Source: CAVREM01 sp963728825 (GTDB lineage: Bacteria; Acidobacteriota; Vicinamibacteria; Vicinamibacterales; CAVVIG01). Taken from it: a stretch of DNA of 64,000 bases. The notes below the pieces were generated by a model that worked only from the letters and a program-made list of their open reading frames with translations, had not been told where the DNA came from and ran no database searches. The DNA lies in contig CAVSLA010000001.1 of NCBI GenBank assembly GCA_963728825.1, positions 310,001 through 374,000 of the forward strand, given 5' to 3'. This document shows, in pieces, positions 25,492 to 34,528 of the stretch. A program made the position numbers and the translations under genes. The stretch's first letter is position 1. Each line of letters starts with the position of its first letter.

Positions 25492-26061
25492 TCACCTGAA
25501 ACTCCCGAGCGTCTTCTGATCGATCAGGCAACTGATCGTCCGTGCCTTGCCGACCATCTCGAGCGTCACGCTGCCGGTCGGCGCGAACGCCGCGTAGTCG
25601 AAGGTCCAGCGGCTGCTGGCCAGTGAGCCGTCGACCGGCGGCACCGGCTTGCCGCCGCGCTTCAGGGCCAGATCGGCGAGCACGTTTTTCGATCCCTTGA
25701 TCGCCGACAGGGCGATGGTCACGCGCTGCCGCTGCGCCGCCTGATAGTTCGGCTGCGGCGCCGGCTGCTTCTTGCGGACCGCCTGCCACACCTCGTAGGC
25801 GACCTGTTTGTACGGCGTGTACATGGCGATCGCGAAGTCGTCGTTGTGGCACAGCCCGGTATCCCAGAACACGCACGGTGGATCGTCGGCGCCCTGCTTG
25901 CCGCACTCGATCGCGTGGTAGTAGCTCTCGGGCGTGAGCGCGACAATGCCGTTCGACCATGGCGGCGCGCCGCCGGCGCGAGGCTGCGCGCGGATCTGCT
26001 GCGCCGCGACCGACGGTGCACAGACGGCGACGAACAACAGCGAGGTCAACAGGAACCGCAT
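25492..26061 (-). CDS. Secreted protein of unknown function
   Basis: Not recognised. The start ATG at 26061 gives a clear signal peptide (MRFLLTSLLFVAVCAPSVAA) and a mature protein of ~168 residues. Conserved-looking features are ESYYHAIECGKQGADDPPCV, FWDTGLCHNDDFAIAMYTPY and a C-terminal beta-rich part (SRWTFDYAAFAPTGSVTLEM, then GKARTISCLIDQKTLGSF). The four cysteines of the mature part could form disulfides. The upstream in-frame extension to 26265 overlaps parC and is not credible. It is divergent from parC, with 61 bp between the starts. Confidence 0.7.
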   Translation of the reverse strand: MRFLLTSLLFVAVCAPSVAAQQIRAQPRAGGAPPWSNGIVALTPESYYHAIECGKQGADDPPCVFWDTGLCHNDDFAIAMYTPYKQVAYEVWQAVRKKQPAPQPNYQAAQRQRVTIALSAIKGSKNVLADLALKRGGKPVPPVDGSLASSRWTFDYAAFAPTGSVTLEMVGKARTISCLIDQKTLGSFR

Positions 26062-26122
26062 CGGGGGCGAGTATACCTTGTGCCTCGCGGTACAATGAGC
26101 CACCGCGAGGACCAAAACGCCG

Positions 26123-28582
26123 TTGGCCAAACGCCGGAAGCCCGCCTCTCCCTCACTGTTCGACGACCTCGAAGCCGCCGAACCGGCGCGCGCCGGAGCG
26201 CGTGAGGCGGCGATCCGATCGACGCTGCTCGGCGGCGGTGCCGGCGGTCCGGGATCGACCGACAACGTCGCGCTGCACGAAGCCGCCCAGGCACGCTACC
26301 TCAATTACGCGCTGTCGGTGATCACGGCACGGGCGCTGCCGGACGTCCGCGACGGGCTGAAGCCGGTACAGCGCCGCATCCTCTACACGATGTGGCAGCA
26401 GAACCTGACCGCCGATGTGAAGCCGCGCAAGTGCGCCAAGGTCGTCGGTGACGTGATGGGGAGCTACCACCCGCACGGTGATGCGGCGCTCTACGAGACG
26501 CTGGTCCGGATGGCCCAGTCGTTCTCGCTGCGTTACCCGCTGGTCGACGGGTCGGGCAACTTCGGTTCACTCGACGGGGATTCGGCCGCCGCGATGCGCT
26601 ATACCGAGTGCCGGCTGGCGCGGATCAGCGACGAGATGCTCGGCGAGATCGAGCAGACCACCGTGCATTTCCGTCCCAACTACGACGGCACCAAGACCGA
26701 GCCGGTCGTGCTGCCGGCCAGGATTCCGAATCTGCTGGTGAACGGTACCACCGGCATCGCGGTCGGCATGGCCACTAACATCCCGCCGCACAATCTGGGC
26801 GAGGTTTGCACCGCGCTGGTCAAACTGCTCGACAACGAGGACATCGGCAACGCGCAGTTGTGCCGCTACATCAAAGGACCCGATTTTCCGACCGGCGGCC
26901 AGATTCTGAACTCGCAGGAGGAGCTGAAGGAGATCTACAAGACCGGCAGCGGCAGCATCCGGCTGCGCGGCACCTGGGATATCGGTCCCGAGACCCGCTC
27001 GACCAAAACGATCTACATCGACAGCATCCCCTACGCGGTGAACAAGGCGCAGCTCGTCGAGCGGATTGCCGATGTGGTGCTGTCGCGCAAGCTGCCGCAG
27101 CTGCTCGACGTCAAAGATCTGTCGACCGAAGACGTCCGCGTCGCGCTGGAAATGAAGAAGGACGCCGACGAGAAGATGATCATGGCGTACCTCTTCAAGC
27201 ACACGCCACTTCAGGTCAACTTCGCCGTCAACCTCACCTGCCTGATCCCGACCGAGAACCCGGAAGTCGGCCGACCGGAGCGCCTCGACCTCAAACAGAT
27301 CCTCTGGCACTTCCTCCATTTCCGGCTGGAAGTGGTGACCCGGCGGCTCGAGCACGAGCTCGCCGCGCTCAAGAAGCGGATTCACATCCTCGAAGGATTC
27401 GAGGCGGTCTTCGACGCGCTCGACGAAATCATCCGGATGATTCGCAAGTCCGACGGCAAGGCGGATGCCGCCGAGAAGATCATGAAGCGCTTCGCGCTCG
27501 ACGCCGAGCAGACCGACGCGATCCTCGAGCTGAAGATCTACCGCCTGGCCCGGCTGGAAATCCTGATCATCCGCAACGAGCTCGAGGAGAAGCGCAAGCG
27601 CGCCCGCCAGATCACCGCCCTTCTCAAGGACGAGGACAGCCGCTGGAAACTGGTGCGCACCGAGCTCGAGGAGATGCAGAAGGCCTACAGCGACGGGAAA
27701 ATCGACCGGCGCCGGACGCGCATCGTCAGCGACAGCGACGAGCCCGAGTATTCCGCCGACGACTTCATCGTCGAGGAAGACAACGTGGTGATCGTGTCGC
27801 GCGACGGCTGGGTGAAGCGCCAGAAGGAGGTCAAGGACCTGACGACCACCCGCCTGCGCGAGGGCGATTTGGTGCTGGCGGCGTTCGCGGGCAGCACCAG
27901 GGCGAGCTGCGTGTTCTTCACCAATTTTGGCGCCGCCTACACCTGCCGGATCATCGACGTGCCGGCCTCGACCGGCTACGGCGAGCCGATTCAACGACTG
28001 TTCAAGCTGAAAGATGGCGAGCGGGTGGTGGCGGCGATGAGCCTGGACGCGCGGGCGATCGGCGACATCGCGCCATCGAAGAAAAACCCCGATGCCCCGC
28101 CGCCGGTTCACGCCGTCGCGGTATCGAGCGACGGCTACGCGTTGCGCTTCGGCCTCGAGCCGTTCGTCGAACCGAGCACCCGCGCCGGCCGGCGGTATGC
28201 GCGGCCGGCGGGCGGAGCCCAAATCACCGGGGTCGCCCGACTCGGCGGCCGCGAGATTTTGATCGTGGCGACTGCTGAGGCACGTGGCCTGCTCTGTCGC
28301 GCCGACGAGGTGAATTTCCTGTCGGGCCCCGGCCGCGGCGTCATCCTGATCAAGCTGGCGTCGAAAGACGACCGCGTGCTGGGCTTCATCGCGTCGACCG
28401 GCGATCGCGACCTGCTGACGGTCGAAACCAGCCGCGGCGCCGAACAGACCATCAGCACGGCGAAATACGAGATCACCGGACGGGGCGGCAAGGGGCGCGA
28501 GCTGCTGCAGCGCGGGCAGTTCTCGCGGATCGTGTGGAGCATGCCTGACGCGCCGCCGCCGCTCTCGGGTGAAGTAGAATAG
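26123..28582 (+). CDS. parC: Type IIA topoisomerase subunit A, ParC/GyrA family
   Basis: The DNA-cleaving subunit is shown by the catalytic tyrosine in AAAMRYTECRLARI (Y160), the QRDR helix VVGDVMGSYHPHGDAALYE and the IAVGMATNIPPHN motif. The coiled-coil gate (residues ~420-500) is normal. The C-terminal ~250 residues form beta-pinwheel blades (DNVVIVSRDGWVKRQKEV, GRGGKGRELLQRGQ), but no canonical GyrA box (QRRGGRG) is visible, which favours ParC over GyrA. At the quinolone-contact positions it has Ala121 and Glu125. The start is TTG at 26123 behind GAGGA. A ParE/GyrB-type partner lies at 41492 on the same strand, 13 kb away. Confidence 0.88.
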   Translation: MAKRRKPASPSLFDDLEAAEPARAGAREAAIRSTLLGGGAGGPGSTDNVALHEAAQARYLNYALSVITARALPDVRDGLKPVQRRILYTMWQQNLTADVKPRKCAKVVGDVMGSYHPHGDAALYETLVRMAQSFSLRYPLVDGSGNFGSLDGDSAAAMRYTECRLARISDEMLGEIEQTTVHFRPNYDGTKTEPVVLPARIPNLLVNGTTGIAVGMATNIPPHNLGEVCTALVKLLDNEDIGNAQLCRYIKGPDFPTGGQILNSQEELKEIYKTGSGSIRLRGTWDIGPETRSTKTIYIDSIPYAVNKAQLVERIADVVLSRKLPQLLDVKDLSTEDVRVALEMKKDADEKMIMAYLFKHTPLQVNFAVNLTCLIPTENPEVGRPERLDLKQILWHFLHFRLEVVTRRLEHELAALKKRIHILEGFEAVFDALDEIIRMIRKSDGKADAAEKIMKRFALDAEQTDAILELKIYRLARLEILIIRNELEEKRKRARQITALLKDEDSRWKLVRTELEEMQKAYSDGKIDRRRTRIVSDSDEPEYSADDFIVEEDNVVIVSRDGWVKRQKEVKDLTTTRLREGDLVLAAFAGSTRASCVFFTNFGAAYTCRIIDVPASTGYGEPIQRLFKLKDGERVVAAMSLDARAIGDIAPSKKNPDAPPPVHAVAVSSDGYALRFGLEPFVEPSTRAGRRYARPAGGAQITGVARLGGREILIVATAEARGLLCRADEVNFLSGPGRGVILIKLASKDDRVLGFIASTGDRDLLTVETSRGAEQTISTAKYEITGRGGKGRELLQRGQFSRIVWSMPDAPPPLSGEVE

Positions 28583-28712
28583 AGGCGTTCAACAATCGGT
28601 CCGGTGCTCGACCGCTGCGCAAGAGTGAAGCTGATGTAGACATCCGGCGGGACCTACATACAGCTGCTGCGGTCAGTCGCCCGATCCCATCCCACATAAG
28701 GAAGAGCCCGTT

Positions 28713-30179
28713 TTGCCCTCACAAGAACGCGTCAACATCGCGGTATTTGTCGACTTCGACAACATCGAAATCGGCGTCCGCACCACTCTCAACGAACACT
28801 TCGACGTCGGTGCGGTCCTGGAAGCGCTCAAGGAACGCGGCGAGGTGGTCACCAAGGTGGCCTATGCCGACTGGACCCGTGCCGGCGAATACAGCCGCAA
28901 CCTCACCCAGCACGCCATCCGTCTCGTTCAACGGAACCTGACGCCCGGCGGCGACAAGAACGGCGCCGACATCAACCTGGCGCTCGACGCCCTCGAGATG
29001 GCGTTCACCCATCCGCACATCAACGCTTACGTCATCGTCGGCGGCGACAGCGACTTCCTGTCGCTCGTCGAGAAGCTGAAGCAATACGACAAGAAGGTGT
29101 TCGTGGTCGGGGGACGGGCCTTCACGAGCATCATCCTGCAGCGCAACTGTCATGAGTTCATCGCTTACGAAAACCTGATGAGGAAACAGGGCGCCAAAGG
29201 CGAGCGTCGCGTTGCGCCCGGCGCGTCCTCCCCCATCGATCAGGCATTCCCGATCGTCCGCAGGGCGCTGAAGATTCTCGCTGACCGCGAAGTGACGCCG
29301 CAGACCGGCCTGCTCAAGAGCACGCTGCTGCAGCTCGATTCGACCTTCTCGGAGCGCAACTACGGCGCCTCATCGTTTCTCGACTTCGTCGAAAAGCTGG
29401 CCAAGGGCGGGCTCGTCCAACTGAAACATGCGGGCCGCAGCACGATGGTCGAGCTGACTCACCAGAGGGCCGTCGAGGACGCAGAGCCCGCATCCCTCGA
29501 CTTCGCCCGGAATGGAAAGGCAGAAGATACCGAGACGGTAGAGGCGAGGCCCCTCCCCACGAGCGAAGGCAGTGCTCCGACCGATCCGACAGCCGCCGCC
29601 GTGCAGGTGGTCAGGCCTCCCGTCGAGATCGCCGGAGACAACGCCGAAGGAGTACGGGTTGCCGGCAGAATCATCGCCGCGGCGACCGGCGCGCGCTGGC
29701 CCATGTATCTCCGCAACTTGAAACAGATTCTGCGCGCCGGCGGGTTCGACGAGCGCCGCTACGCGTTCGGCGGACTGATGGATTTGCTGCGCGCGTGTCA
29801 GAAGGACGGGTTGATCCGGCTGGAGCGCGACCGGCGCGGCGGGCTGCGCGTCTTCCAGGGCGCTCAACTGTCGAGACCCGCGCCACTTGCGCAGCACCCT
29901 GTCGAAGCGGTCGAGGAGCCGGCGCTGGAGGCCGTGGACGCGATGCCGATCGGATCGACCTTCGAGCCGCTCGATTCACCTTCCGATGCGGATCTGGACG
30001 TCGAGTCCCAGCCGGCAGTTGTCATCGACACGACCGCCGAGCTCCTGGGGCGGGCGAAATCCAAACGCGCGCCACGACCACCTCGCGCCGCGGCGCCGCG
30101 AAAAGCTGCGGCGAAACGCACGCCGGCAGCCGGGGCTCGGCGAACGGCGCGGCCGAGAAAGACCGCGGCGGATTCGTAG
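28713..30179 (+). CDS. NYN-domain protein with two OST-HTH/LOTUS modules and a basic tail
   Basis: Residues ~6-150 form a NYN (LabA/DUF88, PIN-like) domain with its acidic pocket: AVFVDFDNIE, GADINLALDALEM and VIVGGDSDFLSLV. Two LOTUS (OST-HTH) modules follow, at about 172-250 (DQAFPIVRRALKILADREVT, SSFLDFVEKLAKGG) and 305-385 (VAGRIIAAATGARWPMYLRN, GGLMDLLRACQKDG). The last ~45 residues are Lys/Arg/Ala/Pro-rich, like histone H1 tails. The combination implies RNA binding and possibly RNA cleavage. The start is TTG at 28713 after AAGGAAG; the 130-bp gap upstream shows no other gene. Its target is unknown. Confidence 0.85.
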   Translation: MPSQERVNIAVFVDFDNIEIGVRTTLNEHFDVGAVLEALKERGEVVTKVAYADWTRAGEYSRNLTQHAIRLVQRNLTPGGDKNGADINLALDALEMAFTHPHINAYVIVGGDSDFLSLVEKLKQYDKKVFVVGGRAFTSIILQRNCHEFIAYENLMRKQGAKGERRVAPGASSPIDQAFPIVRRALKILADREVTPQTGLLKSTLLQLDSTFSERNYGASSFLDFVEKLAKGGLVQLKHAGRSTMVELTHQRAVEDAEPASLDFARNGKAEDTETVEARPLPTSEGSAPTDPTAAAVQVVRPPVEIAGDNAEGVRVAGRIIAAATGARWPMYLRNLKQILRAGGFDERRYAFGGLMDLLRACQKDGLIRLERDRRGGLRVFQGAQLSRPAPLAQHPVEAVEEPALEAVDAMPIGSTFEPLDSPSDADLDVESQPAVVIDTTAELLGRAKSKRAPRPPRAAAPRKAAAKRTPAAGARRTARPRKTAADS

Positions 30180-30185
30180 GCGGCC

Positions 30186-32117
30186 TTACGGTTTCTCGAA
30201 GGCTCGGGTGATCGTGCGGGGCGCGGCGTTGGGAGCCGTCAGCACCGCGCGCAGCACATATCGACCGGGCCGTAAATCGCGAACTGCTAGCACCTGCGCC
30301 AGTACACTTCGATCACGCCCTGCTGCGGTAGCGACGATCGGTACTGTCGCCAACGCCGGACCGTCGATCGACGCTGCAATTTCAAACCGGCCCCTGACGG
30401 CCGGGGCCTCGGCGCCGTACGCCTCGATGAGGCCCTGCACGTACTCCCCGCGCACGATCGGTCCCACCGGCGGCGGCACCGCGACCGCCGCACTCGACAC
30501 TCCGCCGACGACCAGATCGCTGAAGCTCACCGATCCGCTCGACTCGATCGACGCGTGAACCGGATGTTCGACTGAACCGACGCGATCGCCATCGGCGACG
30601 GCGAACTTCATCGTGTAATCCCCGGGTTCGAGCGTCACGCTGGTCGTTACCTGCAACGGCGACGGCCGGCCCGCGGCAACCGGCCGGAGCGTACTGTTGC
30701 CGGCGCGCCGTTGGACGACCCGATCGTTCCGGTCGGCGATGACGAATCCAACGACGACACTCTTCTGCGCCGTGTAGTCGGCGCCGACCTCGGCGTGAAT
30801 CATCAGCTGGATGCCCGTCCCGGCGGGATTGCGTACGGCGAATGTCGCGACGCGGATCGGCAGCGCGCCAATGGCCGTCGGGGAGCTGAAGGCGGGAAGA
30901 AGCGCTTCCTCGGGCGTGCGCGGCGGCGGCGGCGGGCGATTCACAATCAGCTGCCGGCGCGATCGCACGGTGACGCCGGGCCGATCGACGTCGACTTTGA
31001 TGCCATGCGGTTTGCCGTCCCTGGTTGATGGATCCGCTTCGACACCGAGCAGGTAGTAGCCGGAAAGTTCCGAATCGATCCGCGCGAACGCCGGGTCGGC
31101 CTTCATGACGACCGTGAACATCGATCCGCCGGTGACGGCGGCAACCGAGTAGAGTCCGCCGCCGGCCTCGACGCCGTCGGGAACCGGTCCATTCGCGGGA
31201 CCGGGCATCGTCTCGGGGCCGCCCGCATCGGGAAGCCCCTGACCTCTGGCCCCACCACGGCCCCCGGCCGCGGCAGGCGCCGTCAGGTCCGGACCAAGAG
31301 CGGTGTCCTGCGTCGTTCGCCGGATGTCGTTGATTCGGGAGTCCAGCTTCAGCGCGTAGACGATCGTCCGTGCTTCGGCAGCCAGGTGCTCGATCTCCTG
31401 GAGCAGCGGACGCTTCTCGTCGCCAACGGCCACAGTCGGGACCGGGAAGCCCTCAGAGATCAGGACGATGGTCTTGGGGGCGTCGATCGGTTTCAGGGCA
31501 ATGAGCAGTTCGCGAAGGGCAAACATCGGATCGGGCGCGTCGAGGCCTCGCTGGCCGACGATCGACGGTAGTGTGCGCTTCACACGCTCGTGATCGGTCG
31601 TGAACGGCACACTGGGCGCGGAGCCGTAACCGGACGCGACCACCGAGAGCCGGTCGGACGGCTGGAGCCCGTCGATGAATCCCTCGATCGCCGCCCGGTG
31701 CGCGGTCATTCCCTCGAAGCGGATGTTCCGGCGATCGACGAGCAGCATGATGAAACGCCCCGGCACCGCCGTCTCGTTGGACGAGTAAGGTTCCGGAGGA
31801 GCAGTCACAGTAGCAACGGATTGGGAGCGGGTGGCCGCTGGCTCCGCCGGTGTGAGCGCGATCCACTCCGCCGTGATGACTTGTCTGCGGCGGCCGTCGA
31901 CTTCGACGACAAAGTCGCGCGGCTGCAGATCTCGGATCGGACGTCCGTCGCCGTCAACCACCGTGACGTCGACGGTGACGACCTCGACGCCGCTCTGAAA
32001 TCGCGGTTGCGGCTGATTCTGGCTGGTAGCGGTGTTCGCGGATGCGAACAGCAATCCCAGAAGGCTCGCCACACCAACGAGCGGAACGATTAACGGCGTT
32101 CGATGTGCTCGAGCCAT
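30186..32117 (-). CDS. Secreted VWA-like protein, last gene of the VWA operon
   Basis: A signal peptide (LIVPLVGVASLLGLLFASA) is followed by the family N-domain (RFQSGVEVVTVDVTVVDGDG, LQPRDFVVEVDGRRRQVITA) and a VWA-like domain, about residues 125-330. Here the metal-binding DxSxS motif is replaced by LLVDRRNIRFEGM. YYLGVE-type family strand GYYLLGVEADPSTRDGKPHG and RPGVTVRSRRQL come next, then ~230 residues of beta-sandwich (RVATFAVRNPAGTGIQLMIH, LEPGDYTMKFAVADGDRVGS). Unlike its two upstream paralogs it lacks a C-terminal TPR region. The start overlaps the upstream gene by 28 bp, implying coupled translation. The role is unknown. Confidence 0.82.
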   Translation of the reverse strand: MARAHRTPLIVPLVGVASLLGLLFASANTATSQNQPQPRFQSGVEVVTVDVTVVDGDGRPIRDLQPRDFVVEVDGRRRQVITAEWIALTPAEPAATRSQSVATVTAPPEPYSSNETAVPGRFIMLLVDRRNIRFEGMTAHRAAIEGFIDGLQPSDRLSVVASGYGSAPSVPFTTDHERVKRTLPSIVGQRGLDAPDPMFALRELLIALKPIDAPKTIVLISEGFPVPTVAVGDEKRPLLQEIEHLAAEARTIVYALKLDSRINDIRRTTQDTALGPDLTAPAAAGGRGGARGQGLPDAGGPETMPGPANGPVPDGVEAGGGLYSVAAVTGGSMFTVVMKADPAFARIDSELSGYYLLGVEADPSTRDGKPHGIKVDVDRPGVTVRSRRQLIVNRPPPPPRTPEEALLPAFSSPTAIGALPIRVATFAVRNPAGTGIQLMIHAEVGADYTAQKSVVVGFVIADRNDRVVQRRAGNSTLRPVAAGRPSPLQVTTSVTLEPGDYTMKFAVADGDRVGSVEHPVHASIESSGSVSFSDLVVGGVSSAAVAVPPPVGPIVRGEYVQGLIEAYGAEAPAVRGRFEIAASIDGPALATVPIVATAAGRDRSVLAQVLAVRDLRPGRYVLRAVLTAPNAAPRTITRAFEKP

Positions 32118-34528
32118 AGCTGCACCAGCGCCCGTTCACGGCCATCGAGTTTCTGATAAGCAGCCGCGTACTCACGCGCGAGCTGCGCATGATTCGGCGC
32201 GCCGGCACCGGCGCGGCGGAGCGTGTACAACCACTCCACCGCGAGGCCCAACGCGTCGACGTCGTCCGGTCGAGCGGCGACGTAGCGCTGCAGCATCTGT
32301 ACCGCGTCGGCCGACCGTCCGAAGGTGGCGTAGACCAGCGCGAGCGGCTTGAACAAATGCACCGCATCGGGCCACTTTTCGTGGGACTCCTCGAGAAGAT
32401 CGCGTGCCGCGCCGAGCTGGCGGTTTGCGACCAGCGTCTCCACTCTGCGCCACGCCGCAGCGCGGTCATCCTCGATAGAGGACGCCGCCGGTGGCGCGAG
32501 CCGTCCAGCCAGCTCGTCGACCGGTAAGAACATTTCGCCGGGCGCTGGTGCAGGCGATTCAGGGATCACAAAATCGCTCGTCAGCGTACACGCGCGCGGC
32601 AACGAAGATGTCGTGTTGCAGCCGGTTGCCTGGACGATTGCACGCAAAATGTAGCGGCCTGGAGGAAGACGTCCCACCGGGATCACGCGCGTGAAGATTG
32701 CGCGATCGTCGCCAACCGGCCGCACCAGAGTATCCGCTCCCAGCAGCGCTGCCATTTCGCCGCTCCGCGCAATTTCGTACCGCACCGTCGTCTTCGGCGC
32801 CGTTACCCCGTACGCTTCGAGGAATGCATGCAGATTCCCGAAGGCCACCGACCACGTGAGTGTCGGCTGGAGGGGATTCGTCACCTGCACTGGTCCACCG
32901 GCGCCGAGATCGCTCAGCTTGACCGCGCCGGCGTCGCCGAGACGCGCCGACACCTTTCGTTCCACGCTGCCGACGCGGCGGCCATCACTGGCGGCCAGGC
33001 GCAGCAGGTACTCGCCCGGGTCGACGCTGATCGTCGTCGTAAATTCGAGTGGGGAAGGGACGCCGCTGACGGCGGGCCTCAGTTCGCGCTCTACACCGCG
33101 GCTCTCGACGATCTGCCCCTTCTCCCCAATCACCAGATAGCCGACCAGCATCGAGCCTGGTGATGTGTAGTCGTCGCCAATTTCGGCACGAATCAGCAGC
33201 TGAATCTTCCCCGGTTCCTGACCGCCGAGTGAGAACGTGCCGACTTGAATCGGAACCGCCGGGTTGGGCAGCGGCGACGCCAGAGCCCGCGCCGCCAGAT
33301 CACGAGCGGTGCGAGGTGCGGCGTCCGCTACCACCTGGCGCCGCGTCCGGACGGTCACGCCCTCGCGCCCGACAGCAACCTCGATGCCCCGCGCTCGTTC
33401 GGATCGATCGGACGGATCAGATTCGACGCCCAGCAGGTAATAGCCCGAGAGCTCGAGCTCGATGCTCCGTAAGGCTGCGTCTGGTGTCGTGACGACGTTG
33501 AACACGCGGCCGCGGGTGACGTTCGCCAGTTGATCGAGACCTTCCCGCAGCGAGAGCCGGTCCATGCCGGCGCTCCCGGGCGACCCCGCTCCCCTGAGCG
33601 ATCCATCCATCACCCGCTGGTCGAGACGCAGCGCGTAGAGGCTGACGCGTGACTCGGCCGCCAGCCGCTCCAGCTCGCCGAACGAGGTGCGGCTCTCATC
33701 GAGCACAAACCCTTCGGTCGCGAGCACCAGCGACTTGGGCGCGTCGACCGCGCGCATCGCCTCGAACACGCTGCGCAGGGCGCTCAACATCCGCACGCCA
33801 TCGTCGACCGCGTTGACGGCCATCGAGGCGGCCTGGCTTTGGACCTCGGCGATACAAGCGGCCACGGTGGAGCCGCCTTGTCCAGGCTCCGCGCCGCATT
33901 CGCGCAGGACGACCGCACGAAACACTTCACTGTCGTCCTTGTGGATGGCGAGCGCCTCCCAGACTGCAATCTGCCGTCGAAAGCCCTGGACGACGAGCTT
34001 CTGGCCGACGAAGCGCGACAGAGCGGCCTTGATCGCCTCGCGATCGGCGGTGAACGGCAGGTTCTGCCCGCCCCGTCCGAGAATCAGGAGGCCAATGCGA
34101 TCGGCGGGTTGCAGCCTGTCCACGAAGTCAACCAGCGCATCTCGAATGGTGTTGCCGCCACCGAAGCGGATGTTCTGTTGGTCGATCGCAATGAGCAGGA
34201 TGCGGCCGGGCGGGCTGTTGACGTTGCTGCTGAAGGTGAGCGGGACGAAAGCGGGGTCCTGGCCGCGCCGATCGACCGCCTCGGTCAACGGAATCCAGTC
34301 AGCGGTGATCACGCGACGGGGCGAGCCGCCGATGCGTACCGTAAAGTCCTGCGGCGCGAGACCGAGCACCGGACGGCCGGCGCCGTCCAGGACGGTCACG
34401 TCTAACGAGATGAGGTCGACGTCCGCGCGGAAACGCGGCGGTTGATCCTGCGCCGACACTGCACCGCTGACCGCGAGGGCGGCGAGCAGTTTGACTAGGG
34501 CCGGCGCGCCTCGATGAAGTCGATCCAT
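32090..34528 (-). CDS. Secreted VWA-like protein with C-terminal TPR region
   Basis: The layout is signal peptide (ALVKLLAALAVSGAVSAQ), N-domain (FRADVDLISLDVTVLDGAGR, LAPQDFTVRIGGSPRRVITA), a VWA-like domain with LIAIDQQNIRFGGGN in place of the metal site, a paired beta-sandwich region (IQVGTFSLGGQEPGKIQLLI, YLLRLAASDGRRVGSVE) and a final ~150-residue tetratricopeptide segment (LGAARDLLEESHEKWPDAVH, DAVQMLQRYVAARPDDVDAL). It is a close paralog of the gene at 34495. The start overlaps that gene by 34 bp. Such proteins are likely periplasmic or surface scaffolds, but no ligand is known. Confidence 0.82.
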   Translation of the reverse strand: MDRLHRGAPALVKLLAALAVSGAVSAQDQPPRFRADVDLISLDVTVLDGAGRPVLGLAPQDFTVRIGGSPRRVITADWIPLTEAVDRRGQDPAFVPLTFSSNVNSPPGRILLIAIDQQNIRFGGGNTIRDALVDFVDRLQPADRIGLLILGRGGQNLPFTADREAIKAALSRFVGQKLVVQGFRRQIAVWEALAIHKDDSEVFRAVVLRECGAEPGQGGSTVAACIAEVQSQAASMAVNAVDDGVRMLSALRSVFEAMRAVDAPKSLVLATEGFVLDESRTSFGELERLAAESRVSLYALRLDQRVMDGSLRGAGSPGSAGMDRLSLREGLDQLANVTRGRVFNVVTTPDAALRSIELELSGYYLLGVESDPSDRSERARGIEVAVGREGVTVRTRRQVVADAAPRTARDLAARALASPLPNPAVPIQVGTFSLGGQEPGKIQLLIRAEIGDDYTSPGSMLVGYLVIGEKGQIVESRGVERELRPAVSGVPSPLEFTTTISVDPGEYLLRLAASDGRRVGSVERKVSARLGDAGAVKLSDLGAGGPVQVTNPLQPTLTWSVAFGNLHAFLEAYGVTAPKTTVRYEIARSGEMAALLGADTLVRPVGDDRAIFTRVIPVGRLPPGRYILRAIVQATGCNTTSSLPRACTLTSDFVIPESPAPAPGEMFLPVDELAGRLAPPAASSIEDDRAAAWRRVETLVANRQLGAARDLLEESHEKWPDAVHLFKPLALVYATFGRSADAVQMLQRYVAARPDDVDALGLAVEWLYTLRRAGAGAPNHAQLAREYAAAYQKLDGRERALVQLWLEHIERR

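Noticed and set aside
28583..28712. Possible RNA gene in the 130-bp gap before the NYN gene
   Set aside because: A weak GTAG/CTAC pairing is visible, but no cloverleaf, no conserved riboswitch core and no terminator; I could not support a feature.
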